A stretch of 34,761 nt of DNA from NCBI GenBank assembly GCA_028599035.1, contig JAQRMT010000004.1, positions 1 through 34,761 of the forward strand, given 5' to 3'. The DNA comes from Gammaproteobacteria bacterium. Its GTDB lineage: Bacteria > Pseudomonadota > Gammaproteobacteria > PS1 > Pseudothioglobaceae. The notes below the pieces were generated by a model, which was given only the letters and a program-made list of their open reading frames with translations, made no database searches and had not been told where the DNA came from. Positions 7,219 to 15,527 of the stretch are shown one piece after another. The position numbers were made by a program, and so were the translations under genes. The number at the start of each line of letters is the position of its first letter. Position 1 is the first letter of the stretch.

Positions 7219-8466
7219 ATGACTTTTAATCTATTTACTTTACTATTTTTGATGGCAATTCTTAGTTATGTTGTGGTTTTATTGTGGCTCAATACACGAC
7301 AAACAAAGGCGGTGCTTGATTCGTTTGATAAGGTGCCTGACGAGTTTTCAGAAAAAATCACCTTAGAACAGCATCAAACAGCAGCCGACTACACGCAAAA
7401 AAAACTGATACTTAATTATTTTGAGATAGTTTTTTCCGCAGTTGTTCTGCTGGTTTGGACTTTGGGTGGCGGATTGGATTGGCTGGATGGTTTTTGGCAT
7501 ACATTGACTAACAACATACTGCTGGTTGGCGTGGGTTTTATTATTAGCCTGATGTTAATAGGCGCTTTGATTGATTTGCCATTTAGCCTGTATCGCACTT
7601 TCGTTTTAGAAGAAAAATTCGGCTTTAACAAAACCACAATAAGCACGCTGATTAGCGATATGTTAAAGGGTTTTGCGTTGATGCTGGTGATTGGCTTGCC
7701 GCTACTGTATGCGGTATTGTATTTAATGAACGAAATGGGGGAATATTGGTGGGTTTTCGTCTGGTTGATGCTTACTGGGTTTTCGCTGTTAATGCTGTGG
7801 ATATATCCCTCGTTCATTGCGCCGATTTTCAATAAATTTAAGCCTTTGGATAATCCGACCTTGAAAACCAAGATTGATCATTTACTGAAACGCACGGGTT
7901 TTAAAAGTGATGGCGTGTTTGTGATGGACGGCTCCAAGCGTTCATCGCACGGTAATGCTTACTTTACAGGGATTGGCAAAAGCAAGCGTATTGTGTTTTT
8001 TGACACCTTGCTTAAAGGCATGAATGACGAAGAAGTGGAGGCGATTCTTGCACACGAATTAGGGCATTTTCACCATCAACATATTCGCAAGCAGATGATT
8101 ATCTCATTTGCTACCTCGTTAATCGGCTTGGCATTACTTGGCTATCTTATCACTCAGGCTTGGTTTTTTCACGGACTGGGGATGAGTCAAATAAGCAACC
8201 ATGCGGCGTTGGTGCTATTTAGTTTAACGCTGCCAGTGTTTAGTTTTTTCATTGAGCCGATTAGCCATGCCTTGTCACGCAAGCACGAATTTGAAGCCGA
8301 CGCTTTTGCCGCTAAACACACAAATGCTGATGATTTGGTCTCAAGCTTGGTCAAACTTTATCGTGATAATGCTGCAACGCTCACCCCTGATAGGCTATAC
8401 TCAGCATTTCACGATTCACATCCAAGTGCGTCCATTAGAATAAAACACTTAAGAGGAAAACAATGA
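7219..8466 (+). CDS. M48 family (Ste24/CAAX prenyl protease 1-like) membrane metalloprotease
   Basis: A 415-residue integral-membrane zinc protease. Several transmembrane helices are visible in the first 200 residues and two more at about 295-345. The catalytic HELGH is at 279-283, and the third ligand is expected at Glu357 in RKHEFEAD, as in yeast Ste24. The N-terminal extension (DFSxK-like region before the LEKKLG-type segment) is the M48A peptidase_M48_N domain. Bacterial homologues have unclear substrates, possibly misfolded membrane proteins. No clear Shine-Dalgarno precedes the ATG; the sequence there is A/T only. The stop overlaps the cytochrome start by 4 nt (ATGA-type), so expression is coupled to cytochrome c and rsgA. 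Confidence 0.92.
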   Translation: MTFNLFTLLFLMAILSYVVVLLWLNTRQTKAVLDSFDKVPDEFSEKITLEQHQTAADYTQKKLILNYFEIVFSAVVLLVWTLGGGLDWLDGFWHTLTNNILLVGVGFIISLMLIGALIDLPFSLYRTFVLEEKFGFNKTTISTLISDMLKGFALMLVIGLPLLYAVLYLMNEMGEYWWVFVWLMLTGFSLLMLWIYPSFIAPIFNKFKPLDNPTLKTKIDHLLKRTGFKSDGVFVMDGSKRSSHGNAYFTGIGKSKRIVFFDTLLKGMNDEEVEAILAHELGHFHHQHIRKQMIISFATSLIGLALLGYLITQAWFFHGLGMSQISNHAALVLFSLTLPVFSFFIEPISHALSRKHEFEADAFAAKHTNADDLVSSLVKLYRDNAATLTPDRLYSAFHDSHPSASIRIKHLRGKQ

Positions 8467-8738
8467 AAATACTACTAATAACCATTACACTACTGTCTAC
8501 GCTTGCGTTTGCCAATGAAGAGGGCAAGGAATTGCACAACGAATCTTGCGTTGCTTGCCATATGGTGCAACACGATGACGATTTTTACACACGCAAGAAT
8601 AGCAAAATGAAAAACCATTTTGGCTTACGCGCCCAAGTCAGCGCTTGTGCGCAAAACTTTAGCACGGGTTGGTTCCCCGATGAGGAAAAAACTGTGGTTG
8701 ATTACCTAAACAAAAAATACTATCAATTTAAGCGTTGA
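8463..8738 (+). CDS. Small periplasmic c-type cytochrome
   Basis: A 91-residue protein with a signal peptide (MKILLITITLLSTLAFA) and one haem-binding CVACH motif (Cys29, Cys32, His33). The mature protein of about 74 residues has the size of a minimal class I cytochrome c. The distal Met ligand is not obvious: Met35 is too close to the haem motif and Met49 (SKMKNH) is the likelier candidate. A Cys (AQVSACAQNF, residue 62) sits where relatives may have another residue. It should carry electrons in the periplasm. The start overlaps the M48 stop by 4 nt, with AGAGGA upstream. The stop TGA overlaps the TTG start of rsgA, so a respiratory protein is translationally tied to a ribosome-assembly factor. 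Confidence 0.85.
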   Translation: MKILLITITLLSTLAFANEEGKELHNESCVACHMVQHDDDFYTRKNSKMKNHFGLRAQVSACAQNFSTGWFPDEEKTVVDYLNKKYYQFKR

Positions 8739-9694
8739 GCCTCACACGACGCCAACAATGGCATATTGAAAAAATTCAAGCCGAGCGTATTGCTAGAGCT
8801 AATAAAGCCTCAAGCAATACCGAAAACCTGCCAGAGACAACTGAGGCACAAATAGGGCTGGTAATTACCCGCTACGGACAGCGGTTATTGATTGAAAATA
8901 GCTCGGGTAATTTAATCCAATGCACTGCTAGACGCAACATTGATCCTTGTGTGGCAGGCGATCAAGTTATCTTTCAGGCAGTTGATAATGACAGCGGCGT
9001 TGTTACCGCCCTGTTGAGGCGTGACAACGCACTGGAGCGCTCGCACAAACTGATTGCTGCCAATATTGATGAACTATGGCTAGTGGTGGCAATCGAGCCG
9101 CATTATCAATTTGATTTAATCGACCGCTATTTAATCGTGGCACAGAACGCCAACCTAGCGATCAACATTATCGTCAATAAAATTGAACTGAGCGATAATA
9201 TTAATCAAGTCAAAAAAGACTTTGCTATGTATGAAGATATTAGCTACCCAGTGCATTATCTGAGCGTTAAAACACAAATCGGCATTGACACGCTGAAAAC
9301 CCAACTTAACGACAAAGCGCACATATTCCTAGGACAATCAGGCGTGGGTAAATCGTCCTTAATCAATCAACTCATTCCTAAACTAAATTTGCGGGTGAAT
9401 GAAATTTCCAACAAAAGCAAGCTCGGCAAACACACTACCACTGCCACCACACTATATCATATCCCCACAGGTGGCGACCTAATTGACTCTCCCGGTGTTC
9501 GTGAATTTCAGTTAGACACGCTAAACGCCAAAGAAATCCTAGAGGGATTTAAAGAATTTAAACCGTTTATCAGTCAATGCAAATTTAGAAACTGCGCACA
9601 TATTAATGAGCCTAACTGCGCTGTCAAAAATGCACTAGAAACAGGTAATATCCACCCAAAGCGCTACGAAAGTTATCTTGCACTCATCGCTTAA
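8735..9694 (+). CDS. rsgA: Ribosome small-subunit-dependent GTPase A
   Basis: A 319-residue circularly permuted GTPase that helps late maturation of the 30S subunit. An OB-fold lies at about 35-95. The G motifs appear in permuted order: NKIE (G4, 148-151), GQSGVGKSS (G1, 200-208) and DSPG (G3, 251-254). They are followed by the zinc knuckle with Cys282, Cys287, His289 and Cys295. The start is taken as TTG at 8735, overlapping the cytochrome stop (TTGA), because the N-terminal basic sequence SLTRRQQWHIEKIQ is typical of the family. No later ATG would preserve it. Confidence 0.93.
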   Translation: MSLTRRQQWHIEKIQAERIARANKASSNTENLPETTEAQIGLVITRYGQRLLIENSSGNLIQCTARRNIDPCVAGDQVIFQAVDNDSGVVTALLRRDNALERSHKLIAANIDELWLVVAIEPHYQFDLIDRYLIVAQNANLAINIIVNKIELSDNINQVKKDFAMYEDISYPVHYLSVKTQIGIDTLKTQLNDKAHIFLGQSGVGKSSLINQLIPKLNLRVNEISNKSKLGKHTTTATTLYHIPTGGDLIDSPGVREFQLDTLNAKEILEGFKEFKPFISQCKFRNCAHINEPNCAVKNALETGNIHPKRYESYLALIA

Positions 9695-9715
9695 CTGAGA
9701 AGCCCGGTATCTCAA

Positions 9716-11074
9716 TTAATTAAATTCCATCTGCCTAAAGATACGCGCAGCATTTTGTCGATGCAATTCACGATAAGTGCCCCAATCCCTGTAAGCAGAC
9801 TGGTCAATATTGTAAGCATCTACTAGACTACCGTCATCCTCTAAGATTTTTGCAACCTCATCGTGCATATATGCCAAGTAGTTTTTGGTGAATTTAGTGA
9901 CTGTTGTCAAATCAGTTGGTGTGCCATGTCCAGGGATAACAACCTCAGGTGCTAATGCCTCAATTTTATCCCAAGTCTTAATCCACGCCGCAATGTCAGT
10001 ATGTGGGAATACTGGCAACATTCTCTCATTAAAGGCTGTATCACCACTAATCAGTAATTTCTCTTCAGCTAGCCATAATTGAATATCATCTGGCGAATGT
10101 GACGCGCCAATATGTATTAACTCAATCTTAGTATCACCCATTGTCAAATCAAACTTCTTATCAAACACCACATCTGGACGAATAACAACGGTGCCAATGA
10201 GTTTGTCTTTTTGTCGATTTAAAGCACGCAAGTAAATAGCTTCACCTTTTTCCACAATCTCTTTATCTGCTTCTTTATGTGCAATAATAGTAACGCCTTG
10301 CTGTTTCCAATAATTAGCACCCAAAATCGCATGACCCTGAGAATTTTCAAACACCACATACTTCACACGCTGTTTAGTGACTTTCTTAATCTCTTTGTGC
10401 ATTGCCTTAGCCACAAGATAACTACCACCCGCATTAAACACCAATACACCGTCAGTTGTTACAATAAATGATAAATTATTATTATGATTTGAATTCTCAT
10501 AAGTGCCTGGCTGTGTTGCACCAACTGCTGTATAAACATTCTCAATCACTTCAACGGGCTTTCTATATAAAATATTATTAGGTTCATAATCACTGACCTT
10601 TACTGGATTAAGTTCTTGTTTCCAAGCCAAAAAACCATCCTCATAATTCTTCACATTGGTATAACCCAACTCCATCAAGGTTCTAGCAGCCAATGGTGAA
10701 CGAATGTTACGACCGCAATACACGACAATAGGTGTATCTTTAGTCTTTACATAATCAGTAATCTGCGTTTCTATCCAGCCACGAATAATATTGACATTCT
10801 GACCACGCTTAATCGTACCCGTATGTTTAATCTCAAATGGTGCACGTACATCAATCAACAACACGCTTGGGTCGCTATCTAGAATTTTTATCAATTCTTC
10901 AGTATTGATATTGACCAATGACCGCTTAACAGGTTTAGATTTCTCAATAACTTTAACTATAGGTCTTTCAACAACAGGCGTAGACTTTTTACTAGAATCT
11001 GAAAACCAATCACTGAAAGAAGCATTAGCATTTGTAAAAATAAAAATTGTGGTAATTATTATAAAATAACGCAT
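9716..11074 (-). CDS. Secreted rhodanese / metallo-beta-lactamase-fold fusion protein
   Basis: A 452-residue protein with a signal peptide (MRYFIIITTIFIFTNANA), hence periplasmic. Domain 1 (about 50-155) is a rhodanese with catalytic Cys120 in YCGRNIRSP. Domain 2 (about 175-400) is a metallo-beta-lactamase fold. The second-half metal residues are present: His326 in GASHSPDD, Asp345 in ISGDTAF and His383 in PGHGTP. The first motif, normally HxHxDH, reads NSQGHAILG (244-252), so only one His of it (His248) is left. By family this suggests handling of sulfane sulfur or a thiol persulfide, in the manner of ETHE1 or SoxH-like proteins. AGGAAGG precedes the ATG. It stands alone on its strand, facing rsgA with 21 bp between the stops. 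The altered metal site leaves catalysis open. Confidence 0.85.
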   Translation of the reverse strand: MRYFIIITTIFIFTNANASFSDWFSDSSKKSTPVVERPIVKVIEKSKPVKRSLVNINTEELIKILDSDPSVLLIDVRAPFEIKHTGTIKRGQNVNIIRGWIETQITDYVKTKDTPIVVYCGRNIRSPLAARTLMELGYTNVKNYEDGFLAWKQELNPVKVSDYEPNNILYRKPVEVIENVYTAVGATQPGTYENSNHNNNLSFIVTTDGVLVFNAGGSYLVAKAMHKEIKKVTKQRVKYVVFENSQGHAILGANYWKQQGVTIIAHKEADKEIVEKGEAIYLRALNRQKDKLIGTVVIRPDVVFDKKFDLTMGDTKIELIHIGASHSPDDIQLWLAEEKLLISGDTAFNERMLPVFPHTDIAAWIKTWDKIEALAPEVVIPGHGTPTDLTTVTKFTKNYLAYMHDEVAKILEDDGSLVDAYNIDQSAYRDWGTYRELHRQNAARIFRQMEFN

Positions 11075-11104
11075 AAACCTTCCTATTAATAAGTTAATTT
11101 AAGA

Positions 11105-11740
11105 TTATGACACAAATAACACAACATTGTTAGCAAAAAACTTAACTTTTACACCCCACTGTTGCGCTAAATAACGCATCGTTTGCTTAGAGAAAAAACA
11201 AATATGTGTTGGGTCGTTTTTGTAATACCAAGTAGAAAAATCCACTTCTTTTGTTATCATTTGCGTCATTATTGCCAATACACCACCTTTCTTAAGCGTA
11301 GAAAATAAGCGATTTAACTCAAATTTTGGGTCACTCAGATGCTCAAACACCTCGGTAGCAGTAATAAAGTCATATTGATTACTAAAAATGGTTGGATTAT
11401 TGGCATAAAATTTATCAAATAAATCTACTTGATGCCCTTGTTTTTCAAACATCAACGACAAAGTCGGCCCAGGTCCAGAACCAAAATCCAAGCCATTGGC
11501 ACTTGCGCCAATATGCGCCATAACTGGGTCAAAAACCTGGGATAAAAATGCCTGATAACGCCTGTCATCAGGATTGTTATGATGCGCGTCATAACGCAGC
11601 TTTTCCTCGCTATCGCTGAGATGATAGGCTTTTGGTATAAACACCAAATCACACTGCCCGCAACTCAGATAACTAACGCCCTTGTTTTGATAATAAGGCT
11701 GAATTTTCTCAAAATGACATAATGGACAGTGTACATCCAT
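11105..11740 (-). CDS. Class I SAM-dependent methyltransferase with N-terminal zinc ribbon
   Basis: A 211-residue protein. The N-terminus has two CxxC pairs (Cys5/Cys8 and Cys27/Cys30) forming a zinc-ribbon-like module. The Rossmann methyltransferase fold starts at about 80 with LDFGSGPG (84-91, motif I, SAM binding); TATEVFEHL is the acidic-loop/motif II region and KKGGVLAIMTQM is motif III. It fits the Methyltransf_23 type. The start lies 6 nt after the slyD stop with no Shine-Dalgarno, which suggests translational coupling to slyD. The substrate is unknown; relatives with this zinc ribbon act on small molecules, sugars or proteins. Confidence 0.85.
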   Translation of the reverse strand: MDVHCPLCHFEKIQPYYQNKGVSYLSCGQCDLVFIPKAYHLSDSEEKLRYDAHHNNPDDRRYQAFLSQVFDPVMAHIGASANGLDFGSGPGPTLSLMFEKQGHQVDLFDKFYANNPTIFSNQYDFITATEVFEHLSDPKFELNRLFSTLKKGGVLAIMTQMITKEVDFSTWYYKNDPTHICFFSKQTMRYLAQQWGVKVKFFANNVVLFVS

Positions 11741-11746
11741 TGGCGT

Positions 11747-12235
11747 TTAATGCGAGCAGGAACTGCCGTGAGCATGGATATGTCCATGTTCTAATTCTTC
11801 TTTACTCGCCTCTCTAACGCTTTCAATACTGATATTAAAATGCAGCGTCTGCCCCGCTAAAGGATGATTGGCATCAACGATAACCGTGTCTTTGTTAATC
11901 TCTTTAACGCACACAATAAACGGATTTCCCTGCTCATCCTGAGACTGTAACTCCATACCTATCGTAAGATTATCAATACCTTGTAACGCCGCCATCGGGA
12001 TTTCCTGAATACCCTCAGAATGATGTTCACCATAAGCCTCTTTTGGCTCAACTTTAACCTCACAAGACTCGCCAACTTTCATCCCTTCTATCGCTTTTTC
12101 CAAGCCAGGTACAATATTACCATGCCCCTGCAAAAACGGCATAGGCTCTTGTTCTTTGGTCGAATCAATCACTCCACCCGCCTCGTTTTTTAAAGTGTAA
12201 TGCATCTCAACTACTTTGTCTTTTTTTACGGTCAT
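11747..12235 (-). CDS. slyD: SlyD-type FKBP peptidyl-prolyl isomerase
   Basis: A 162-residue FKBP-type prolyl isomerase and chaperone, cytoplasmic. The split FKBP domain (VVEMHYTLKNEAGGVIDST and PFLQGHGNIVPGLEKAIEG) surrounds an insert-in-flap domain at about 75-130. The C-terminus is a short His/Cys tail (HGHIHAHGSSCSH), a shortened version of the metal-binding tail that delivers nickel in E. coli SlyD. AAGGAG lies 5 nt before the ATG. The zinc-ribbon methyltransferase gene follows 6 nt after its stop. Confidence 0.9.
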   Translation of the reverse strand: MTVKKDKVVEMHYTLKNEAGGVIDSTKEQEPMPFLQGHGNIVPGLEKAIEGMKVGESCEVKVEPKEAYGEHHSEGIQEIPMAALQGIDNLTIGMELQSQDEQGNPFIVCVKEINKDTVIVDANHPLAGQTLHFNISIESVREASKEELEHGHIHAHGSSCSH

Positions 12236-12287
12236 TCTTACTCCTTGTTTTTAATGAAAATAATGGTTTTTTTGTTAGTAGACAAGC

Positions 12288-12578
12288 TTACTTCTTGTCT
12301 TCTGCACTCTTTTCTTTTATAGAGCTAATAACTTTTTCTAAAATTCCATGCATTTCAACCAAACCAGTCACTGGTAAAACTAAACGATGGGAAGCTTTGC
12401 GCATCTCTCTCTGCTCCTCAACATCATCCTCATTCAAAATAGGCATTGCTTGATAAAAATCAATCTTTGCAACATTGTGGCGAACACCAATCGACAAAGT
12501 TCCATCGACATAAGTTTCATTAATTAAATCCATTTGCTCTGATGGATTAAACTCTTCTTGTTTGTTTTTAGTGGCCAT
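12288..12578 (-). CDS. Conserved-looking 96-residue protein, possibly DUF3467-like
   Basis: A small soluble charged protein. The central part (VDGTLSIGVRHNVAKIDFYQ) could be two beta strands, followed by a charged loop (NEDDVEEQREMRK), then SHRLVLPVTGLVEMHGIL and a C-terminal helix. This order (strand, F/Y-x-A, R-x-V-x-x-P, helix) resembles the DUF3467 pattern, but the match is from memory and weak. GGGG lies 8 nt upstream of the ATG and a TATAAT further up, so it has its own promoter. slyD follows 52 nt later. The function is unknown. Confidence 0.8.
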   Translation of the reverse strand: MATKNKQEEFNPSEQMDLINETYVDGTLSIGVRHNVAKIDFYQAMPILNEDDVEEQREMRKASHRLVLPVTGLVEMHGILEKVISSIKEKSAEDKK

Positions 12579-12607
12579 TTTTTACCCCTATTTATTAAAA
12601 AGAGACA

Positions 12608-12636
12608 ATTATATAGGAAAAATCCAAACACGATAA
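12608..12636 (-). promoter_or_regulatory. Putative promoter of the 96-residue protein gene
   Basis: On the minus strand TATAAT (12608-12613) is preceded, 17 bp upstream, by TTATCG (12631-12636), a poor -35 match (three of six). It lies about 30 nt before the start codon and just beyond the tRNA-Lys terminator, where a new promoter would be expected. Confidence 0.45.
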
Positions 12637-12653
12637 GCAGTTACTCTCTTACA

Positions 12654-12680
12654 TAAAAAAAGCTTCCCAGGGGAAGCCTT
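12654..12680 (-). terminator. Intrinsic terminator after tRNA-Lys
   Basis: On the minus strand, GCTTCCC-CT-GGGAAGC forms a perfect 7-bp stem with a 2-nt gap, followed by an uninterrupted T-run. It starts about 10 nt after the encoded CCA of tRNA-Lys. It would end the MazG-like/cmk/rpsA/ihfB/tRNA-Lys transcript. Confidence 0.85.
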
Positions 12681-12688
12681 TAAAAATA

Positions 12689-12764
12689 TGGTGGGGCGTG
12701 AGCGATTTGAACGCTCGACCAGCGGATTAAAAGTCCGATGCTCTACCAACTGAGCTAACGCCCC
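12689..12764 (-). tRNA. tRNA-Lys (UUU anticodon)
   Basis: A 76-nt cloverleaf with encoded CCA. The acceptor GGGGCGT pairs with ACGCCCC before ACCA. The D-arm is GCTC-AGTTGGTA-GAGC. The anticodon loop CTTTTAA in a CGGA/TCCG-type stem gives anticodon UUU. The T-arm GAGCG-TTCAAAT-CGCTC is perfect. It lies 37 nt downstream of ihfB and just before a strong terminator, so it is probably cut out of the rpsA-ihfB transcript or has its own weak promoter. Confidence 0.97.
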
Positions 12765-12801
12765 ATAAAAAGATGAAATTATACAGTAATGTAAATTTCA
12801 A

Positions 12802-13080
12802 TTATTTTTTATTTACAACTTCTCTAAGTGATTTACCTGGCTTAAAAAATGGCGTAAATTTTTCACCAACCTGTGTTCTTTCTTTGGATCTTGGGTTGAT
12901 GCCTAAACGCGCTTTTTTATGCCTTCTATGAAAACTACCAAAGCCTCTAATTTCAACACCTTCACCAGTAGTAATACTCTCTGTAAGTGTTGTAAGGATA
13001 ACATCCACACACGCCTTTATCTCTGATTTTGGCAGGGTAGAGTTTTCAAATAAATTAAGAATTAGGTCTGTTTTCTTCAA
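12802..13080 (-). CDS. ihfB: Integration host factor beta subunit
   Basis: A 92-residue HU/IHF-family DNA-bending protein. IEIRGFGSF-type GVEIRGFGSFHRRHKKAR and the beta-arm with the intercalating proline (GINPRSKERTQV), then FTPFFKPGKSLREVVN, are all as in IHF-beta. The start is TTG (13080-13078), 4 nt after the rpsA stop. This is the canonical cmk-rpsA-ihfB order, which supports IhfB over HU. No clear Shine-Dalgarno is seen, so translation probably depends on that of rpsA. Confidence 0.9.
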   Translation of the reverse strand: MKKTDLILNLFENSTLPKSEIKACVDVILTTLTESITTGEGVEIRGFGSFHRRHKKARLGINPRSKERTQVGEKFTPFFKPGKSLREVVNKK

Positions 13081-13084
13081 CGAC

Positions 13085-14758
13085 TTAGTCTTTGGCTTTC
13101 TTCAATAAATCGCCTAGTGTAGCGCCTTCTACAGACTCAGCAGATTGTTTGTTATAGTCTGCCATCGCTGCCTTTTCTTCAGCCGAATCTTTTGCTTTGA
13201 TGCTAACGGCAATATTGCGCGTTTTTCTGTCGATATTGACAATAGCCACTTCGATCTTGTCACCTACTTTTAACACAGTAGAAACATCATCAACACGCTC
13301 TTCTGAGATTTCACCCGCTTTTAAGTAGCCTGTAACTTCGTCCGCTAATGTGATAACTGCACCCCTTGCCGTTACTTCAGCAACCATGCCTTTCACCACA
13401 GAGCCTTTCTTGTTTAGAGAGGCAAAAGACATAAAGTCATCTTCTTCCAACTGTTTAATGCCTAAAGAAATTCGCTCTTTCTCAGCGTCAATATTCAAAA
13501 TCACAACTTCAAGTTCTTGACCTTTAGAATAATTAGAAACTAACTCATCTGCAGGTTGTTTTTCCCAAGAAAGATCTGCCAAGTGAATCAAGCCATCAAT
13601 ACCGCCCGGAAGACCGACAAATAAACCAAAATCTGTAATTGACTTAACACTAACACCAATCTTATCGCCTTTATTATGTGAGGCTTCAAATGCCTCCCAA
13701 GGATTTTCCTGCGCTTGTTTCATTGATAAGGAAATACGATGTTTAGATTCTTGTACATCTAACACAACCACATCAACCTCTTGACCTAGCTTGACAAACT
13801 TAGAAGGACGAGCGTTGGCATTTGTCCAATCCATTTCTGATACATGAACTAGACCTTCAACACCCTCTTCAATGCGCACAAACGCACCATAATCTGTCAA
13901 ATTAGAAACTGTGCCTGAAACTTTTTTACCCAGTGGCAAACGATCAGAGATATTATCCCAAGGACTCGCTGTTAATTGCTTCAGACCTAAAGACACGCGC
14001 ATTTTTTCTTTGTCATAATTAAGCACTTTAACGGTAATTTTGTCACCAATAGTCAGCTTCTCAGAGGGGTGATTAACTCGTTGCCACGAAATATCAGTAA
14101 TATGCAACAAACCATCAACACCGCCAAGATCAACAAATGCACCATAATCGGCTAAGTTTTTAACCACACCTTCGATTTCTTTGCCCTCTTCAAGTGATTC
14201 AAGCAACGCCTCTCTGTCTGCAGAGTTAGCCTCTTGCATGACTGCTTTTCTAGAAATAACAATGTTGTTTCTAACTTCGTCCATCTTAATAACAATTGCC
14301 TCAATCTCTTGACCTGTTAAGTATGAAAAATCTTTAACTGGATGTGTATCGACCAATGAACCCGGTAAGAATGCTTTAACCACACCAATATCAACAGTCA
14401 AACCACCTTTCACAGCGCCAGTAACAATACCAGTAACCACTTCTTTGGCGTTCATTGCAGCCTCAAGTGTTTGCCATAGTTTAATGCGTTTGGCTTTTTC
14501 CCTAGATAATAAAGTATGCCCCAATCCATCATCGATAGACTCTAAAGCGACTTCTACCACATCCCCTTCTTGGATTTCTAGCTCGCCTTGTGGGTCTTTA
14601 AATTGATCTAAAGAGATAAAAGCTTCTGATTTTAACCCAACATTGATAACCGCTTTTTCACGATTGATGCTGACTACAGTACCCATTAATAAGGCACCTA
14701 CTTTGACATTTTGTTGTTCTTCGCTGTTCTCAAACAGCTCTGCGAATGATTCTGACAT
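13085..14758 (-). CDS. rpsA: 30S ribosomal protein S1
   Basis: A 557-residue protein made of six S1 (OB-fold) RNA-binding repeats. They start at about residues 20, 105, 190, 275, 360 and 445, and can be followed by the recurring GxVxxxxxxGAxVxL and ISLxxKQ patterns (GVVKNLADYGAFVDLG, GTVSNLTDYGAFVRI, VSVKSITDFGLFVGL). It binds mRNA to the 30S subunit and is essential in Gram-negative bacteria. The length equals that of E. coli S1. The start has only a weak AAAGAAAA, as is usual for rpsA, which in E. coli is under translational autocontrol. It lies between cmk and ihfB. Confidence 0.97.
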   Translation of the reverse strand: MSESFAELFENSEEQQNVKVGALLMGTVVSINREKAVINVGLKSEAFISLDQFKDPQGELEIQEGDVVEVALESIDDGLGHTLLSREKAKRIKLWQTLEAAMNAKEVVTGIVTGAVKGGLTVDIGVVKAFLPGSLVDTHPVKDFSYLTGQEIEAIVIKMDEVRNNIVISRKAVMQEANSADREALLESLEEGKEIEGVVKNLADYGAFVDLGGVDGLLHITDISWQRVNHPSEKLTIGDKITVKVLNYDKEKMRVSLGLKQLTASPWDNISDRLPLGKKVSGTVSNLTDYGAFVRIEEGVEGLVHVSEMDWTNANARPSKFVKLGQEVDVVVLDVQESKHRISLSMKQAQENPWEAFEASHNKGDKIGVSVKSITDFGLFVGLPGGIDGLIHLADLSWEKQPADELVSNYSKGQELEVVILNIDAEKERISLGIKQLEEDDFMSFASLNKKGSVVKGMVAEVTARGAVITLADEVTGYLKAGEISEERVDDVSTVLKVGDKIEVAIVNIDRKTRNIAVSIKAKDSAEEKAAMADYNKQSAESVEGATLGDLLKKAKD

Positions 14759-14783
14759 ATTGTTTTCTTTGATGTTGACCGGT

Positions 14784-14813
14784 AAAAAAAATCCAACAAC
14801 GGTATAAGTTGGG
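14784..14813 (-). terminator. Terminator-like hairpin in the cmk-rpsA gap
   Basis: On the minus strand, CCAAC-(10 nt)-GTTGG, extended to CCCAAC on one side, is followed within one base by eight Ts. It ends about 25 nt before the rpsA start. A second possible stem, GGTTA/TAACC, lies upstream at about 14820-14850. The layout could be a cmk terminator, partial attenuation ahead of rpsA, or a site of S1 feedback. The stem is only five perfect pairs. Confidence 0.5.
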
Positions 14814-14849
14814 TTTTATCGGGTTAGTTTATTTAAAAGACTTAACCGC

Positions 14850-15527
14850 TTAAGCCTTAATTAATTCGCTCACTTGAGCGATCACCTTATCAATTGACAA
14901 CTCTGTGGTATCAATAATAAGCGCATCATCTGCTGGCTTAAGGGGTGAGTTTTTGCGAGAACAATCTCGCTCATCTCTTGCCACCACCTCTGCCAAGATT
15001 TGCGACATTATACCCATAGTGCCTTGCGCTTGCAATTGTTTTAAGCGTCTTTTAGCTCGCTCTTGTGCACTGGCAGTTAAAAACACCTTAAATGGTGCGT
15101 CTGCAAAAACCACCGTGCCCATATCTCGCCCATCTGCCACTAGTCCTGGCGCTTGTGCAAAATCTTGCTGACGCTTTAAAAGCGCAGTGCGTACCACGCC
15201 AACAGATGCAACTTTAGAGGCCATTTCACCTGTTTGCTCGGTACGCAGTATTTTGGACACATCTCCACCCTCTAAAAACACACTAACCAATTCGCTGCCT
15301 TGTTCGGTTTTAAATTCTAAATCAAGGGTTTGTGCAATTTTCTGTAAAGCACTTTTATCAGCAATATCCACACCTCTAGCCTCAACCGCCAAAGCAAAAG
15401 CACGATAAATTGCCCCAGAATCCAACAAATGCCAGCCCAATTTTTGTGCCATAACTCGTGCAACCGTGCCCTTGCCTACACCGCTTGGCCCATCAATCGC
15501 TAAAATCGAAATAGTGTTTTGATTCAT
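14850..15527 (-). CDS. cmk: Cytidylate kinase
   Basis: A 225-residue (d)CMP kinase, phosphorylating CMP and dCMP in pyrimidine salvage and RNA turnover. P-loop GPSGVGKGT is at 13-21, the nucleotide-monophosphate motif DGRDMGTVVFADAPFKVFL at about 133-151, and the lid-region RDERDCSR arginines at about 185-192. It overlaps the upstream MazG-like gene by 4 nt and precedes rpsA by 91 nt, as in many gammaproteobacteria. Confidence 0.95.
   Translation of the reverse strand: MNQNTISILAIDGPSGVGKGTVARVMAQKLGWHLLDSGAIYRAFALAVEARGVDIADKSALQKIAQTLDLEFKTEQGSELVSVFLEGGDVSKILRTEQTGEMASKVASVGVVRTALLKRQQDFAQAPGLVADGRDMGTVVFADAPFKVFLTASAQERAKRRLKQLQAQGTMGIMSQILAEVVARDERDCSRKNSPLKPADDALIIDTTELSIDKVIAQVSELIKA

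Noticed and set aside
9694-9720. TGAGA...TCTCA hairpin between rsgA and the rhodanese-MBL gene
   Set aside because: Only a 5-bp stem with no T-run on either strand; too weak to call a terminator.
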